Assembly (NCBI GenBank): GCA_020747015.1
Contig: JAGTJM010000023.1
Location: 477,519 to 541,518, forward strand
Source: Pyrenochaeta sp. MPI-SDFR-AT-0127
Lineage: Eukaryota > Ascomycota > Dothideomycetes > Pleosporales > Cucurbitariaceae
Direction: 5' to 3'
Length of the DNA stretch: 64,000 nucleotides
The notes under the pieces were generated by a model that saw only the letters and a list, made by a program, of their open reading frames with translations, was not told the origin of the DNA and made no database searches. The position numbers were made by a program, and so were the translations under genes. Positions 45,085 to 56,339 of the stretch are shown here, piece after piece (the first letter of the stretch is position 1; every line of letters begins with the position of its first letter).

Positions 45085-47315
45085 ATGGTGGGCAGAAGGG
45101 AGAAGCAGCTACCTCAACAACAGGCGAACAACGAGCCGAACAACGGCGGCAGCAAATTTCGCAGAAAGCTCAGCCATGGCCTCGCTTTCATCTCAAATCC
45201 GTTGCTGCAGCGAAAGACCACTGCCGTACGTCGTCAGTCCATTGGTTCATCACTGGCTGTAGTCGAGCCGACAACAGTTGAGGAGTCAACGGGAACCCGT
45301 AAATTAGACACTTCTCCTACACCAGTGCGAAACGATACGTCCTTCGAGCGCTCTAACGGCTCGGTGGCGAAGTCCACAACATGCACAGATGATTTGAGTC
45401 CAATCAAAAGCATAGATCCCGACGTAAAGCCCATGTTACCTCGATCTCGCACTCTCAGTTTCATACCGCGTCCAGTCAGAGTTGAATCAGAATCGTCCAT
45501 TGCGGCCATCGAGGGACACGTCAATTCTTGCGTGTCTATAATCCCAACAAGCCATATGGCCCATAGCACACCCTCCAAGATTCCGACTCCCAGTCCGCCG
45601 CTCTTAGACCCTCGTCGCGTTAGCCCACGTCAATACTTCCATCAGCACACTTCACAACAAGATAAGCCTATCGCGACAACCACCCCACTTTCGAGAATAC
45701 AAAATGACTCTATTGCGAAAGTTGCAACCCGGTCACGCACAACGCCCAATCTGATGAAAGCTGTCAAGTCACCGCAGCCGGGGGCTGTCATGACGACGAA
45801 GCAAACAGGACTTAAGAAGCCTTTCACATCTCTAACTCCCCAAAAGCTAGTCTTGCAAGAGAACGTGCCAGCTACGAAGAGAGGTTCAAAGAGGCTGTCT
45901 CAAACGCAAGATAACACAATAAGAAAGAAATCTTTAGCAACTCCAGGATCGATCACGAACAGGACGTCAGTTAGGTCTGGTGCCCCGTACAGTCAGGGCA
46001 AGCAATCGAACAAAACCACTCCACCCACTGCACGAAAACGAGTGAGCTCGCACCTTGCCCAGCAAACACCAGTAACAGCCAAGCGTGTCCCATTGATCAA
46101 CCAAAAAACATTTCAGGCGCCAGACCAATCTCAGTCGGCAAACGACAATGCAGTCATTCAGCCTTGCCTCTTGGATTCCGAAACTTCTTCCAAATCGAAC
46201 CCACTAGCGGTCGAAACAGTGCTACAATCTCCGCCCGAACCAATTACGGACACCGATACTCAGAGAAAGACGATGGGAACCCCAAACGGTTTGGGTGGGA
46301 TTTGGCGATCGTCACGAGCTTTAGCCATAGCAAACCATGAGGTGAGAAGACTCCCACAATCCCATACTTTCCATGATTTTGGAAGAACACGGAAGACTAC
46401 TCCACCAGTACCCCCAATTCCGAAGCAGTACCAGACCCCGTCTTTGTCAAATATGAGTCGACCCATGTACAAGAGTCCGGACAGTCCAATCAGACTCCCC
46501 CCTGCGACAATGAAATTAGATTCCTCCATATGCGCACCTATTCCAGAACAAACATGGAGTGACGCATATGATCACAGTGCAGACCGGGAACGAAGCCGAG
46601 CAGGAGAAGATCGATCATACTTGTGGGAACTCTCCGACTCACCGGACCGTGTTCCGATACCACCCGGCTTGTCCCCTACATTGACTATTCAACAAGATGC
46701 AATGTCAAAAGATACTGGCAAGATTAGTTCAGGCAATCGAGACTCTCGGCCCTGGTCCATCTCTGAATTTCATTTCCCTGAGAGTGCTGACGTTGTTCCA
46801 TTCTTGCAGGTCAAAGACTATTTGCCATCTCTGTACTGGGCCGGAAGATTCCAGTCCCGGTTCGATCAATGGCGTACCGAAGCCATGTTAGCAGAACTTA
46901 ATCCAAGCCACCACTCGACTGGGCCATTGAGCGAATGTAAGTTAAATCAGGAAAAACTAGCCGCGAGCTACATTTTTGCTCAGCTGCGCGATCTATGTAC
47001 GACAAATCAGGCAGCAGACAGTCTATGGGTGAGCACGCTTTCGATCTCTTCACTCGAACACTTTACTTAAGTGCTTAGGAATTCGAATTCAAGTACAGAA
47101 AAGATAACAAGCTGCTTGGAAATCCGTTCGATATCGCAACGATGCTGCCTCGTAAGCAAGACGACCATTCGTTTCATGTAGGAGCCTTCGGGCGAGCAGT
47201 AAGGAAGCTGACACCGCGGAAATCCAGCCTAGTGAACTTGTTGAAGGGTCGGACTTGGAACAAGAGCGAAGAGAACCCGAATACTTTACTTGATCAATCC
47301 TCAGGTAGTTCGTAG
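45085..47315 (+). CDS. Conserved-looking fungal protein of unknown function
   Basis: Exons 45085-47028 and 47079-47315 with a 50-nt intron; 726 residues from the first in-frame ATG. Most of the protein is low complexity, rich in Ser, Thr, Pro, Arg and Gln, with many S/T-P sites suggesting a phosphorylated, disordered scaffold. The C-terminal 170 residues look folded. They start V-K-D-Y-L-P-S-L-Y-W-A-G-R-F and continue across the splice to F-E-F-K-Y-R-K-D-N-K-L-L-G. I believe this block recurs in ascomycetes but cannot name it. The N-terminus is uncertain because the frame is open to a splice acceptor upstream. Confidence 0.78.
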
Positions 47316-47720
47316 ATCTACGTTACGAGGACATTGAACGGTGGACTTTGAGACTTTTCATAGAATCGGATCAGCGGTACGAGGTTCGTAATACGGTGAT
47401 CTACATCGGGAAACGATAGAAGAATGACGAAGAGCTACAAAATAGCTGGTTCAGAGTGCACAGTTTCAGAGGCTCCCACATCGACAATTACTTGTATGGA
47501 TCGCCTCTCATAACGCAGTCAGAATGATGGTCAGTGGAATGGAAGCATGCCCATGGTCGGTTAGAGAGACTGAACCAGTAATGTCCACAAGCTCGGTCTA
47601 ATGTCACTCGTGTGGTGCTGTTTCATGAGTTGGAATGACCGCGAGACCAGCATGTGCATCAATAGCATATGCTCAAAAAACAAAATATTGCATACGGCTT
47701 TATAAAAGCTCTGTACTGTT
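47316..47720. other. Convergent intergenic region
   Basis: The 3' ends of two genes face each other. No coding sequence was recognised. Confidence 0.5.
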
Positions 47721-48548
47721 CTATTCCTTCTTCGCACCTGGTTTCGGAGACAGCTCTTCAGTGATATTGTTTGGGTCTTTCCAGGCCAGTGCAACATATT
47801 TCGTGTGGCTACCCCTCGCAAATACCTCGCCCTTGCTATTGGTGAAATTGATGGACGTAAAGGCTAATGTCTTGCCAACTGCGTGAGAGTGTCAACGTCG
47901 TATAAAACAAGAAGAAGAAGTGACGTACATTTATCACAAGTCACCTCGGCTTTGATCAGATCTCCAATCTTACCTCCGGAGGAAAGATAAGTTACATTGA
48001 GGTCTGTAGAGACACCAGTTGCAAAAAGACCTCGTGAGGCTACGGCAAGGGAGCCGCCAAGGTCGACTACGAACAGTCAGCCATTCATTCAAAAGTTGCA
48101 TAAGGCGATATAGACTAAGGTTAAAAGAAGTGGTAGGACGTACCCATGCTAGCGATTGTGCCACCATGAAGAATATTCAACCTGTTCTGTGTCTAAATTA
48201 GTATAGATAAAATCATCTTATATAATAAGAACGTACCGTGTGCTCCTTCTGGATATCGAGCTCAAACTTCACACGACCTGGAACCGCGGAGGTTACTCGG
48301 AGCTGATGGCATCGATCAGCACTTAAAAGGCCAGACTGAACATAGGGAGAAGATACATACACCATCCAGTAATCTTGAGATCAGAAATTAGCTAGCTATT
48401 GTGACAATTAACTATCAATGTACCTTGGCTCGAGCCCAGAATTGGCTCGGAAAGATTCCCAGACCTGTTCATACTGTCAATTCTTGTCGCGATTACTCAA
48501 TGAGGTTCATGTGACGCTTACAGATCGTACAAACTTCAATGCAGGCAT
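47721..48548 (-). CDS. Hotdog-fold acyl-CoA thioesterase (ACOT13/PaaI-like)
   Basis: Seven exons, all in phase: 48548-48522, 48464-48424, 48373-48361 (13 nt), 48302-48237, 48186-48144, 48066-47929 and 47878-47721; 161 residues. The hotdog signature N-I-L-H-G-G-T-I-A-S-M-V-D-L-G-G-S is at residues 53-69, with the conserved H-G-G. The later strand V-S-T-D-L-N-V-T-Y-L-S is also present. By family it hydrolyses medium or long acyl-CoA. The N-terminal helix could be a weak mitochondrial signal. Its length fits the ACOT13 group. The exon density is far above the average for this window. It diverges from TFB2 over 280 bp. Confidence 0.88.
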
Positions 48549-48828
48549 AATTATGGTTTTCTTATCCGTAGCTCTGAAGAGTGATGTCGTTCGCTCCGCT
48601 CGGCAGTTGAAGATGTAACCGCGAAGGCTAGGCTGGGGCGGAGCGGAATTGTGGGGGAAGGCTTCCGCGCTTGGCGCGACTCATTCATATCGTTAGAGTG
48701 ACTCTCACTTTCTTTCATATCCTCAATTATCGCTGTCTCTGGGCAAGAGTACGCGTCACTGCCCGCCAAACATAGCCCTGAATATGATAATACGGTCATA
48801 AACCATTCAACGACCCACATCCATCACG
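48549..48828. promoter_or_regulatory. Divergent promoter, thioesterase / TFB2
   Basis: A 280-bp interval separates the two ATGs and should carry both promoters. No specific element was assigned. Confidence 0.45.
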
Positions 48829-50373
48829 ATGTCGGCGTCATCATCCAGCCAGGCTCTGGAATATCTCGAGGGGCTCCCTCTGCAGACACACAGAAAGCTG
48901 TATGAACAGCCGTCGACCGTGCTGGCCGTGTTTCGATGCATGCTACCGCACTTGGGTGAGTGTCTTCAGTACTTGGGAGCTGTGCACCAGCTAACAGCAG
49001 CCCCAGCCAAATCGATAGTAATGGCGATGCTGTACATGCCAACGTCATTTCCCACCACCGACCTTGATGCCTGGTTCAAGCCCTCTGCCCGTAAGGAGAA
49101 AGAGCAAGCTCTTTTCGTGCTCGACCGCCTGCACATTCTCACCGCTAAACGCAACGACGACGGCAGATCATTGTATTCGCTTTCGCAAGGGTTTCAGCGC
49201 AGCTTACGACAAGCTATCGAAGGCTCAGGCACCCACCGCTCGTTTGGTGTACCTGCAACGAAGGAAGAGAGCGGAGGGAGGAGAGTAACAACGAACTACC
49301 TGGATGAGTATTCCAGGGCGCAGTGGGAGGGTATACTGTACTATCTGGTCAGCGGCGCGGCGGGTCTCAGCAAGGATGGTATAACACGAGCTGAGGTTGG
49401 TCCGGGAACAAAGAAACTGCTGCATGCCGGCGATCTTGTCAGAACCGTGCATGGAAGCCCCAGGATTACGAAGGATGGATTCTCCTTTGTGCTACAAGAG
49501 ACGAACGCGCAAGTCTGGAGCCTTCTAATTGTGTACCTGAAAATGGTGAACGATGTGAGTTCACCTTACTATGTTGAATGGGCTGAATCTGATGACACGC
49601 AGTTGGGCATGTCCGAAACCGAAGTTCTATCTTTTCTCTTCATGCTCGGTTCCCTCGAGCTAGGACAAGATTACTCCACATCTACTCTATCTCCAACACA
49701 ACAACAGATGCTCGACGACTTGTCCGCAATGGGCCTCGTCTACCGCTCCTCCAAGGATGCAAGGACGTTCTATCCGACTCGTCTCGCTACATCACTGACT
49801 TCCGACTCGGGTAGTGCGATGTCTGCATCCTCCAACGACATTGCTCAGGCAAGCCAAGGTAATGCAGGCCCAGCAGCCGCAGCTAACAAGGGTTTCATCA
49901 TCATTGAGACAAACTACCGACTATACGCGTATACGAATAGTTTGATTCAGATTGCGATCTTGTCATTGTTTACCAAACTTCAACACCGCTTCCCCAATCT
50001 CGTATCCGGAAAGCTTACCAAAGAATCTGTCCACAAAGCCGTACAATCTGGCATCACCAGCGCCCAAATCATCAGCTACCTGACAACCTACGCCCATCCT
50101 CAGATGCAAAAGACTGTACCTTATATCCCGCCCACAGTCATGGACCAGATCCGGCTTTGGGAATATGAAGGCGAACGTGTGGAAGTCACGACAGGTTATC
50201 TTATGAGGGAGTTCGCGACTGAGGCAGAGTATAGAGATGTTCTGGGCTATGCAGATGCGCTTGGAGTACTGGTGTGGCAGAAGGACGAGAACAGATGTTT
50301 TTTCGTAAGCCAGGTGGAACAGATCAGTGCATATCTGACGAAGAAGAAAGTGACGAGGGAGAATAGAAGATAG
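48829..50373 (+). CDS. tfb2: TFIIH subunit TFB2 (p52)
   Basis: Best model has three exons, 48829-48955, 49007-49554 and 49603-50373, giving 481 residues. The uninterrupted frame of 514 codons hides two introns of 51 and 48 nt. Both are multiples of three and lack stops. Removing them restores the family sequence M-L-P-H-L-A-K-S-I-V-M-A-M-L-Y-M and L-K-M-V-N-D-L-G-M-S-E-T-E-V-L-S-F-L-F-M. Both have GTGAGT donors. Other family blocks are Y-L-E-G-L-P, L-G-S-L-E-L-G and I-I-E-T-N-Y-R-L-Y-A-Y-T. The C-terminal region (V-L-V-W-Q) anchors Tfb5. TFB2 recruits and stimulates the XPB/Ssl2 ATPase in transcription initiation and nucleotide excision repair. Confidence 0.93.
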   Translation: MSASSSSQALEYLEGLPLQTHRKLYEQPSTVLAVFRCMLPHLGECLQYLGAVHQLTAAPAKSIVMAMLYMPTSFPTTDLDAWFKPSARKEKEQALFVLDRLHILTAKRNDDGRSLYSLSQGFQRSLRQAIEGSGTHRSFGVPATKEESGGRRVTTNYLDEYSRAQWEGILYYLVSGAAGLSKDGITRAEVGPGTKKLLHAGDLVRTVHGSPRITKDGFSFVLQETNAQVWSLLIVYLKMVNDVSSPYYVEWAESDDTQLGMSETEVLSFLFMLGSLELGQDYSTSTLSPTQQQMLDDLSAMGLVYRSSKDARTFYPTRLATSLTSDSGSAMSASSNDIAQASQGNAGPAAAANKGFIIIETNYRLYAYTNSLIQIAILSLFTKLQHRFPNLVSGKLTKESVHKAVQSGITSAQIISYLTTYAHPQMQKTVPYIPPTVMDQIRLWEYEGERVEVTTGYLMREFATEAEYRDVLGYADALGVLVWQKDENRCFFVSQVEQISAYLTKKKVTRENRR

Positions 50374-50680
50374 TCCTCCGCTAAGGCTCGAAACGCTAGA
50401 GGGGGCTGAGAGGCGGTGGCTTCATGTTTACACTCATACTGCATAAATGGCGTTGTTGGCTCAGCACACTCGGGATCAGATTGCATGGACATGGAAATAC
50501 CACATTCTGGCGTTTGAAGGTTTGTAGAAAGTATGCCGAGAACAACTTTGTATTCCCCGTAGTGTCCGATCTGGTATCTCTACACATAAAAAGAAAAAGT
50601 ATTCTAAATATACACTGATGAGTAATGACACGCTCTGAATCCCAATCCAAAATCTTGACATAGCTTTTCATCCAACTGCT
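50374..50680. other. Convergent intergenic region
   Basis: The 3' ends of TFB2 and the Aquarius gene face each other. No gene was recognised. Confidence 0.5.
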
Positions 50681-53600
50681 TTAAGCATCGGGTGCCTCAT
50701 CCCCTTCAAAGTCATTCGCCACTTCTTCTGGAATAAGAACATTCTCCTCCCGATCATCGTCCTCTTCGCCTAGAACTGCCTCGCCAGCATCGGCCATCTG
50801 TACCTCACGTGTTGGCAGTTGCCTGCCACTCGCCTTCAAGTCCTCAATTTTCGCTTTGGTCATTTCATACACATACTGCCCCAGATGCTCCACTCCTTCC
50901 ATGACAGTCTCCCCTTCAACTTGCACTTCCACCACCTTGACACTTGCACCGGTGACAGTGGTCGAAGGCACCGCTCGCTGCGTCTCACCATACATCTCTC
51001 CTGTAACAAGAGATAGTTTGTCGGGGCGTTGGAAGAGGATGTCAAATGCGGGTTTGAGCTCGAACACGGATTCAAAAACGGAGCGGCGACCGAGGATATA
51101 CAAGCCAAGGCGGGCGCGAGAGAGCGCAACGGTGAGGCGGCGGATATCGCGGAGGTAACCGATTGCGCGGGTGCGGACCAGTGAGAGGATGATATCTGTT
51201 TGACGTTAGTATAAGGTCTGTGATGAGAAGGGACGAGGCCAGTCAAACTTACAATCATTCTGCTCGCCTTGATACTTGTCCACTGTTGCCACAATCCTCG
51301 GTTTACCGAAAAGTGGATTGTTCTTACATCTCAAAGCCAGGACATCGTTGATCAGCGACTTCTGACCAGCGTATGTTGTCAAGATGGATATCTTGTTTGC
51401 AGGGTAGCCTAACAGGCGCATGTACTGAAACAGCGACACTGCATACTCTGCCTCCCCCAAGTTAATCATGAAGTGCGGTGTGGGCTGATCTTCGCCCTTG
51501 CCTTTGAAGTCTTGGACATCAATGAACTGGTACTCATGCTTGAAACCTGGGTTGGCAATTTGGAACTCTGGGTTCGACAACACTGAAGGGAGATTCTCGA
51601 GTTTCGGGTATCGCCATTTGTACAGCTCCGCTATCGACGGCCGAGCACGACCTTGTTGGTCGAGCATAATGGTCGGTACGCCGAGGCGGACGAGGCGCTG
51701 GAAAAGAGATTGTTCAAGATTGGCATACTGCCTGAAGGCGAGGTTCTGAATGATGGGTGAATTTTGAAGGTGGTCACCGCATAGGACAATGCGCTGGAGC
51801 GGCAGTTCTCCGTCTTTAGGATTCTGCAGTGCCAGCGGGATGAAGTTCTCGATTTCTGTGATTTGAGCGGCTTCCTCCATAATCACATTGTCGTAGTGAA
51901 AGCCTAGCGATGCGATCTCCTGCCTTCGCATTGCTGCATGTGTAGATGTCATCGCAATGATACGTGCTTCCTTCACCAACAGATAGTTCGCCTTATCCCG
52001 CGGGTTTCGCAATATCTCGAAGGGACGAATGTCCTCGAGCTCTGTGAATATCTTCTCAACATGACGATAGCAACCATGTGCGATCTCAAGAATCTGTTCA
52101 CGATCTGCTGCAGGGGGGAAGAGCGGTTGAGGAGCGTTCGTGAAGTAATCTCTGAACGGAAACTCAGAGATTATCTGTTCAACGCTGGTACTCTCAGATG
52201 AAGCACTGTCCCAGTATTGCGTCCATGCAGGCTTCACATAGACAAGATTGAAATAGTCTGCAGTCTCGCACGAGCTACCATGAGCACCAGGCGCACCAAA
52301 ATTCTTCGCAAGGCGATCAACTTCAGACAAATAGTAAGTCCCCCTCTCAAGGAAAGACTCTACTCGGCCATGTTTGCTGTAGCTCACATCTGTCTCCAAG
52401 TCTTCTTCGCCATGGCCCAAACGCAGAAGGTGGCGCTCATCGATGTCGAGCGCCACGATCTTCTGGAAGAGTTGATTGAGCGCCTGATTACTATGCGCAA
52501 CAAGCAATGTCCGCTGGTCCGGAAAGTTGTGATATAGATTGGATATAATTTGGGTCGCAACGTCCGTCTTTCCGGTGCCCGGAGGTCCGAGCACCACCGT
52601 CAGACCAGGCTGCGTTCCTGAAGTAATGGCTTCAATCTGCGCAGGGGTAAATCTGACTGCATTCAGCTTGGGTGCATCAGCAGGGTATGGGCCCATGTTC
52701 GGCGGTTTGTACGTGGAGACATGCAGCGATTCATGCAGAGGTTGTGCAACCTCAACCTGGTCACGACGCCGCTTCTTCGATGGTTTTGCAGGCGCAACCT
52801 CTGGTTCAGTTGCTGCAGGGTACTGCACGATGTATGGAGGCCCAAAGGACGTTTGCGCCTCTTCGTGGGGTTCGATAGACTTGCCAGGCAGGGATTCGAT
52901 GAGATGCTGCCAGTCCAGAAAAGTATCACGGAAGTCTATTGACTGCAGTCGGTTGGACAAACGCTTGTAGGTCGCGGATGCAGGATCGCCATATCCTAGG
53001 AAGACCTCCTGCAGCCATGATGGTGCTGGGATGTCCGAGAGTGTCAGGCGTTTGATAGAGTCGAGGATAGGTAGGAAATTGTTTTCCCGGCCCTTCCGAC
53101 GGACAATGAGGTTGATGTGCTCATAGACGCTAGGCCTGCCCTCGGCAGTGTGGTCCATGTCGATCTTGTATTGCTTCGCGTCAATGTTGACGAGGAGTCG
53201 GCGCTGCCGTGCTCGAGAAGCGAAGCCATCTGTATGAGCTGATTCACGGAGAGGTCGCCCATTCTCGTCCAACACCTGGACTACTTGAGCGCACCTTAAC
53301 TTGTGTAAGCCGAGTTGTTCTCCAGTGTTGAGATCGTCATTATGGCCATTGCGCATAGGCAGGTCTTCTTGACCCTCGACAGCAAGTAAATAAACGACAT
53401 CATCAGGCCTGAGTTGTTCCCAGTCCCTTCGAACTGGGTACTTGAGACGGTTGACATCCAGAATAATCTCTGCTCGAACATAAGCAGGATGCTCATCGCC
53501 AACTTTTGAAGGAGCTACATCGACAACGGCTGGCTTCATGATCGGGAGTGACATCATAGATACACCGACGAACTTTGTGTTGACGCCTTTGCCCCGCGGT

Positions 53601-55172
53601 TTTACACGCTTGACAACATCCTCCAAATCCTTCCTGATACCGTAGAATGATTCGGCACGATACAAAATGAACGATCTCCAAAGGAAATCGCCCATCGTCA
53701 GGTACTGAAGATTCAATTTGGGGATAGCTAGCGGTCTTGACCCATCGTACGATTCGTTCCTGAGGAAGGCAGTCTCGTACAGGATCTTCTCGGTTGGGAG
53801 GACGGGCGTGTCGCGAACAACGTCTTTGAATGTGGGCCTTTGCTCAACCAGTGCAACCAGTGCCTCCATGTAGAACATTCGGTCGCGTACCAAGAAAGTG
53901 GAGCTTGGGTACTCAGTCCGGAGTCCCATCAGAGAGCATAGTTCTACCAGCTCGTGGTCGCCCAAAGCACGCAAATGACCATCTAATTCTTCTCTATTCC
54001 CGATACTGCCGTAGTTTGCCAACGCCATCAGCTGGAGCTTTTCTTCAAAGGCTGCATAGCCTGTGCGCTGCAACTTGGCCAACATGTCGTAATGTTGTTG
54101 GTCGTATTCAAGCTTTGATAGTTGTCGGCCAGTTTGATCCTCGATCGGGAAGTATGTAAAGTGGCTCAGTAAGTTGAATAGATCTCGAAAGAGGCCATTG
54201 TCCTCGTCGGTATATATCGGTGATAATTTGATCGCAGGAAGTAGGTTCAAATCATGCAACAATGCATTGACATATCTCCTGGTTGGTAGCTGACTTTGCA
54301 GATCAGTCAGAAGTTCCATAAACCGCTCGCAATATGCCAGATTGTCCTTGATCTCTTCCCTTGTGTTGCTATTATACAGCCGATTGAGGAAATCCAGAAG
54401 CAGTGTATATAGCCATGATCGCTCAAAGCGCAGTCTGGCTTGTAATGCATCATCTCCTGCATCAAATCTCTTGGAGGTCGCCCTCCATGCCTTGCGCAAC
54501 ATCTGGTGTTCCTCGAACTGTCGTTCGCGCACGGCGTCTGCATGTAGATTATGCCATATGGATATACCAACTAGAGGAGCACATTCTTTCCGTACGAGAC
54601 CGCTGTCTAGTGATTGAAAGGCGCCAATAACGAAGGATATGAGCTGTGTTCTAATCTTGCTTGGTTGCGACGGGTCAACGGTCATGGAGAGTATGCGGCG
54701 AAAGAAGGCCGAGAACTCGGAGGGCTTTTCTGTAAAATGCTCTGCGTCGTGTCAGCGCAAATTCATCGTTCAGTCAACATCACGGCTTCTTACCCCATGA
54801 TGGCAGATTTTCTCTCCTTTTGACGTTGACCATAAGCGCCAGCAGTAAGTGGTGATGATTCGACGCCTCTTCGGTAAATCCAGGCCACAAGTAACGCTCC
54901 AGCAACTGTAGGTTCTCCAGTACGAGTAGCGACGAGTATGCGAAATCAACCTTCTCCAGCTCGTCCCATAACTCTTTCTTGACCACTTCTGGTCGCACTT
55001 TTGGCGTTTTCTTTGCCGTCAACCAATGTTTCCTCGCTACCTGCGCGAAGTGGCCGTCTCCGTGTAGATCGGCCACAGTTGGGCGGGTGTGCATGCTTGA
55101 GGGCTCGGTCGCATGGGCAGCGGACGCGCCATCTCGGGCGCTCGTTGAGCCTTCTTGCCTGATATCTTCCAT
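50681..55172 (-). CDS. Spliceosomal intron-binding helicase Aquarius / Cwf11
   Basis: Three exons, 55172-54794, 54741-51253 and 51195-50681, with introns of 52 and 57 nt; 1460 residues. The long N-terminal armadillo-like region includes E-R-Y-L-W-P-G-F and F-R-D-L-F-N-L-L. A beta-barrel region precedes the SF1 helicase core. Walker A, V-V-L-G-P-P-G-T-G-K-T-D, is near residue 843. The DEAA-type box V-I-M-E-E-A-A-Q is near 1080. L-T-T-Y-A-G-Q-K and V-D-K-Y-Q-G-E-Q-N-D-Y-I-I span the last splice, followed by R-L-T-V-A-L-S-R-A-R-L-G. Aquarius binds introns upstream of the branch site and links splicing with later RNP assembly. The acidic C-terminal tail is typical. Confidence 0.95.
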
Positions 55173-55408
55173 ATCTTACTTCAACCTCCTATACTAATGA
55201 TCGTGGGTATCGTAGGGCGCAAGTTGAGGCTTGCGCGCTCATTGTTGACTTGTTTCGAGATGGCAGAGGACGCGCCAAGCAAGAAATTGTGAGATGGCGT
55301 CGCGGAGGAGCTCAGAGCTTTGAGCCCGCAGCGGCACTTGCCGAAGCCTGCAACCTCACTTCACGAACTCAACACCAGCATCTCCGCATTAGCGACGGCA
55401 CCACCACA
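55173..55408. promoter_or_regulatory. Divergent promoter, Aquarius / complex I subunit
   Basis: These 236 bp separate the two ATGs. The right part is a C/A-rich leader ending ACCACAATG. No individual element was assigned. Confidence 0.45.
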
Positions 55409-56159
55409 ATGTCTTCGCAGGACGCCGCCGTAAGGCACCAAGTTGTTGTTCCAGACAAGGTCCCCACTGGAGAGTATCCTGTAAGCCAATTGAAGCCCAC
55501 ATGTGTGCGCAATGGGTCCAAGCAGCTAATGTGGTACAGCTCATCGACAATGACCCGTACGCCTTTGCCTCCCCTGCGACAGAACGTGAATACTGACAAC
55601 AGTCAAAGACACTTCAAGCGCGTAATGCGGTATACCCGCCCCTCTGATTGGGCCTATGGTGCCGCGGTGGGCGCTATCAGTCCTGGATTGATGTTCTACT
55701 GGGAGAAAGTCTCACCCTCGTTCGTCGGCAAAGGTGGCTTCGCGCCCGTCATGCGGTTGAGCGGCGCTGTTGGTGTTGCTGGATGTTTCATGTTCGCCTA
55801 CTCGAGATCGACCAGTACGTTAATTCTTATTTCAGCAATAGACCAATCTCGGGGTCTATATACACTCCTCCAGCTAACGATATACAGTGCGCTTTTACGG
55901 TGCACGTGAGAACCGTCGCGAGGTCGAGATGGACATGAGGGAAATGGTCGACAAAGTCAAGAAGGGTGAATCACTCTACGGCACTTCCGAGTTGACCGAG
56001 TACATGCAGGGAGTCGCACACAGGAACTCGCGCTACTCGGCAACGTTCGCACATGTCCTCCCATGGCCAAACTTCGTCAACCACCCATACCACGGAGTTG
56101 ACACAGCGAAGTACTACCGACAAGCCGAGTTGGAGTTGGAGCAAGAGAAAGGCAGATGA
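55409..56159 (+). CDS. Complex I 20.9 kDa accessory subunit
   Basis: Four exons, 55409-55480, a 17-nt exon 55540-55556, 55609-55814 and 55888-56159; 188 residues. Splicing through the short exon rebuilds E-Y-P-L-I-D-N-D-P-H-F-K-R-V-M-R-Y, a hallmark of the fungal 21 kDa NADH-ubiquinone oxidoreductase subunit. Two membrane-like helices follow (around A-Y-G-A-A-V-G-A-I-S-P-G and G-A-V-G-V-A-G-C-F-M-F-A-Y). The C-terminal domain begins M-R-F-Y-G-A-R-E-N-R-R-E-V and ends in a charged tail. The subunit sits in the mitochondrial inner membrane. The name follows my recollection of the Neurospora subunit. The assignment is strong at family level. Confidence 0.88.
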
Positions 56160-56339
56160 GGAACCTCCTCGTATGAAACAAGAAAAAAATTGCAGAGCGC
56201 TATCTTTGAGTCACAGCAGCTGTACATAAGTTTTAAGAAGAACAAACACAGGATGTATCAACATGAATTTCCTTGCATTAACAAAATATTCCCATGGCCA
56301 GCGTCAGGGCTGTCGTATCAATATGAGTTCGCATTCTGT

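Noticed and set aside
48829..50373. Single-exon 514-residue TFB2
   Set aside because: Two insertions at exactly intron-like GTGAG...AG segments disrupt family blocks; the three-exon model fits better.
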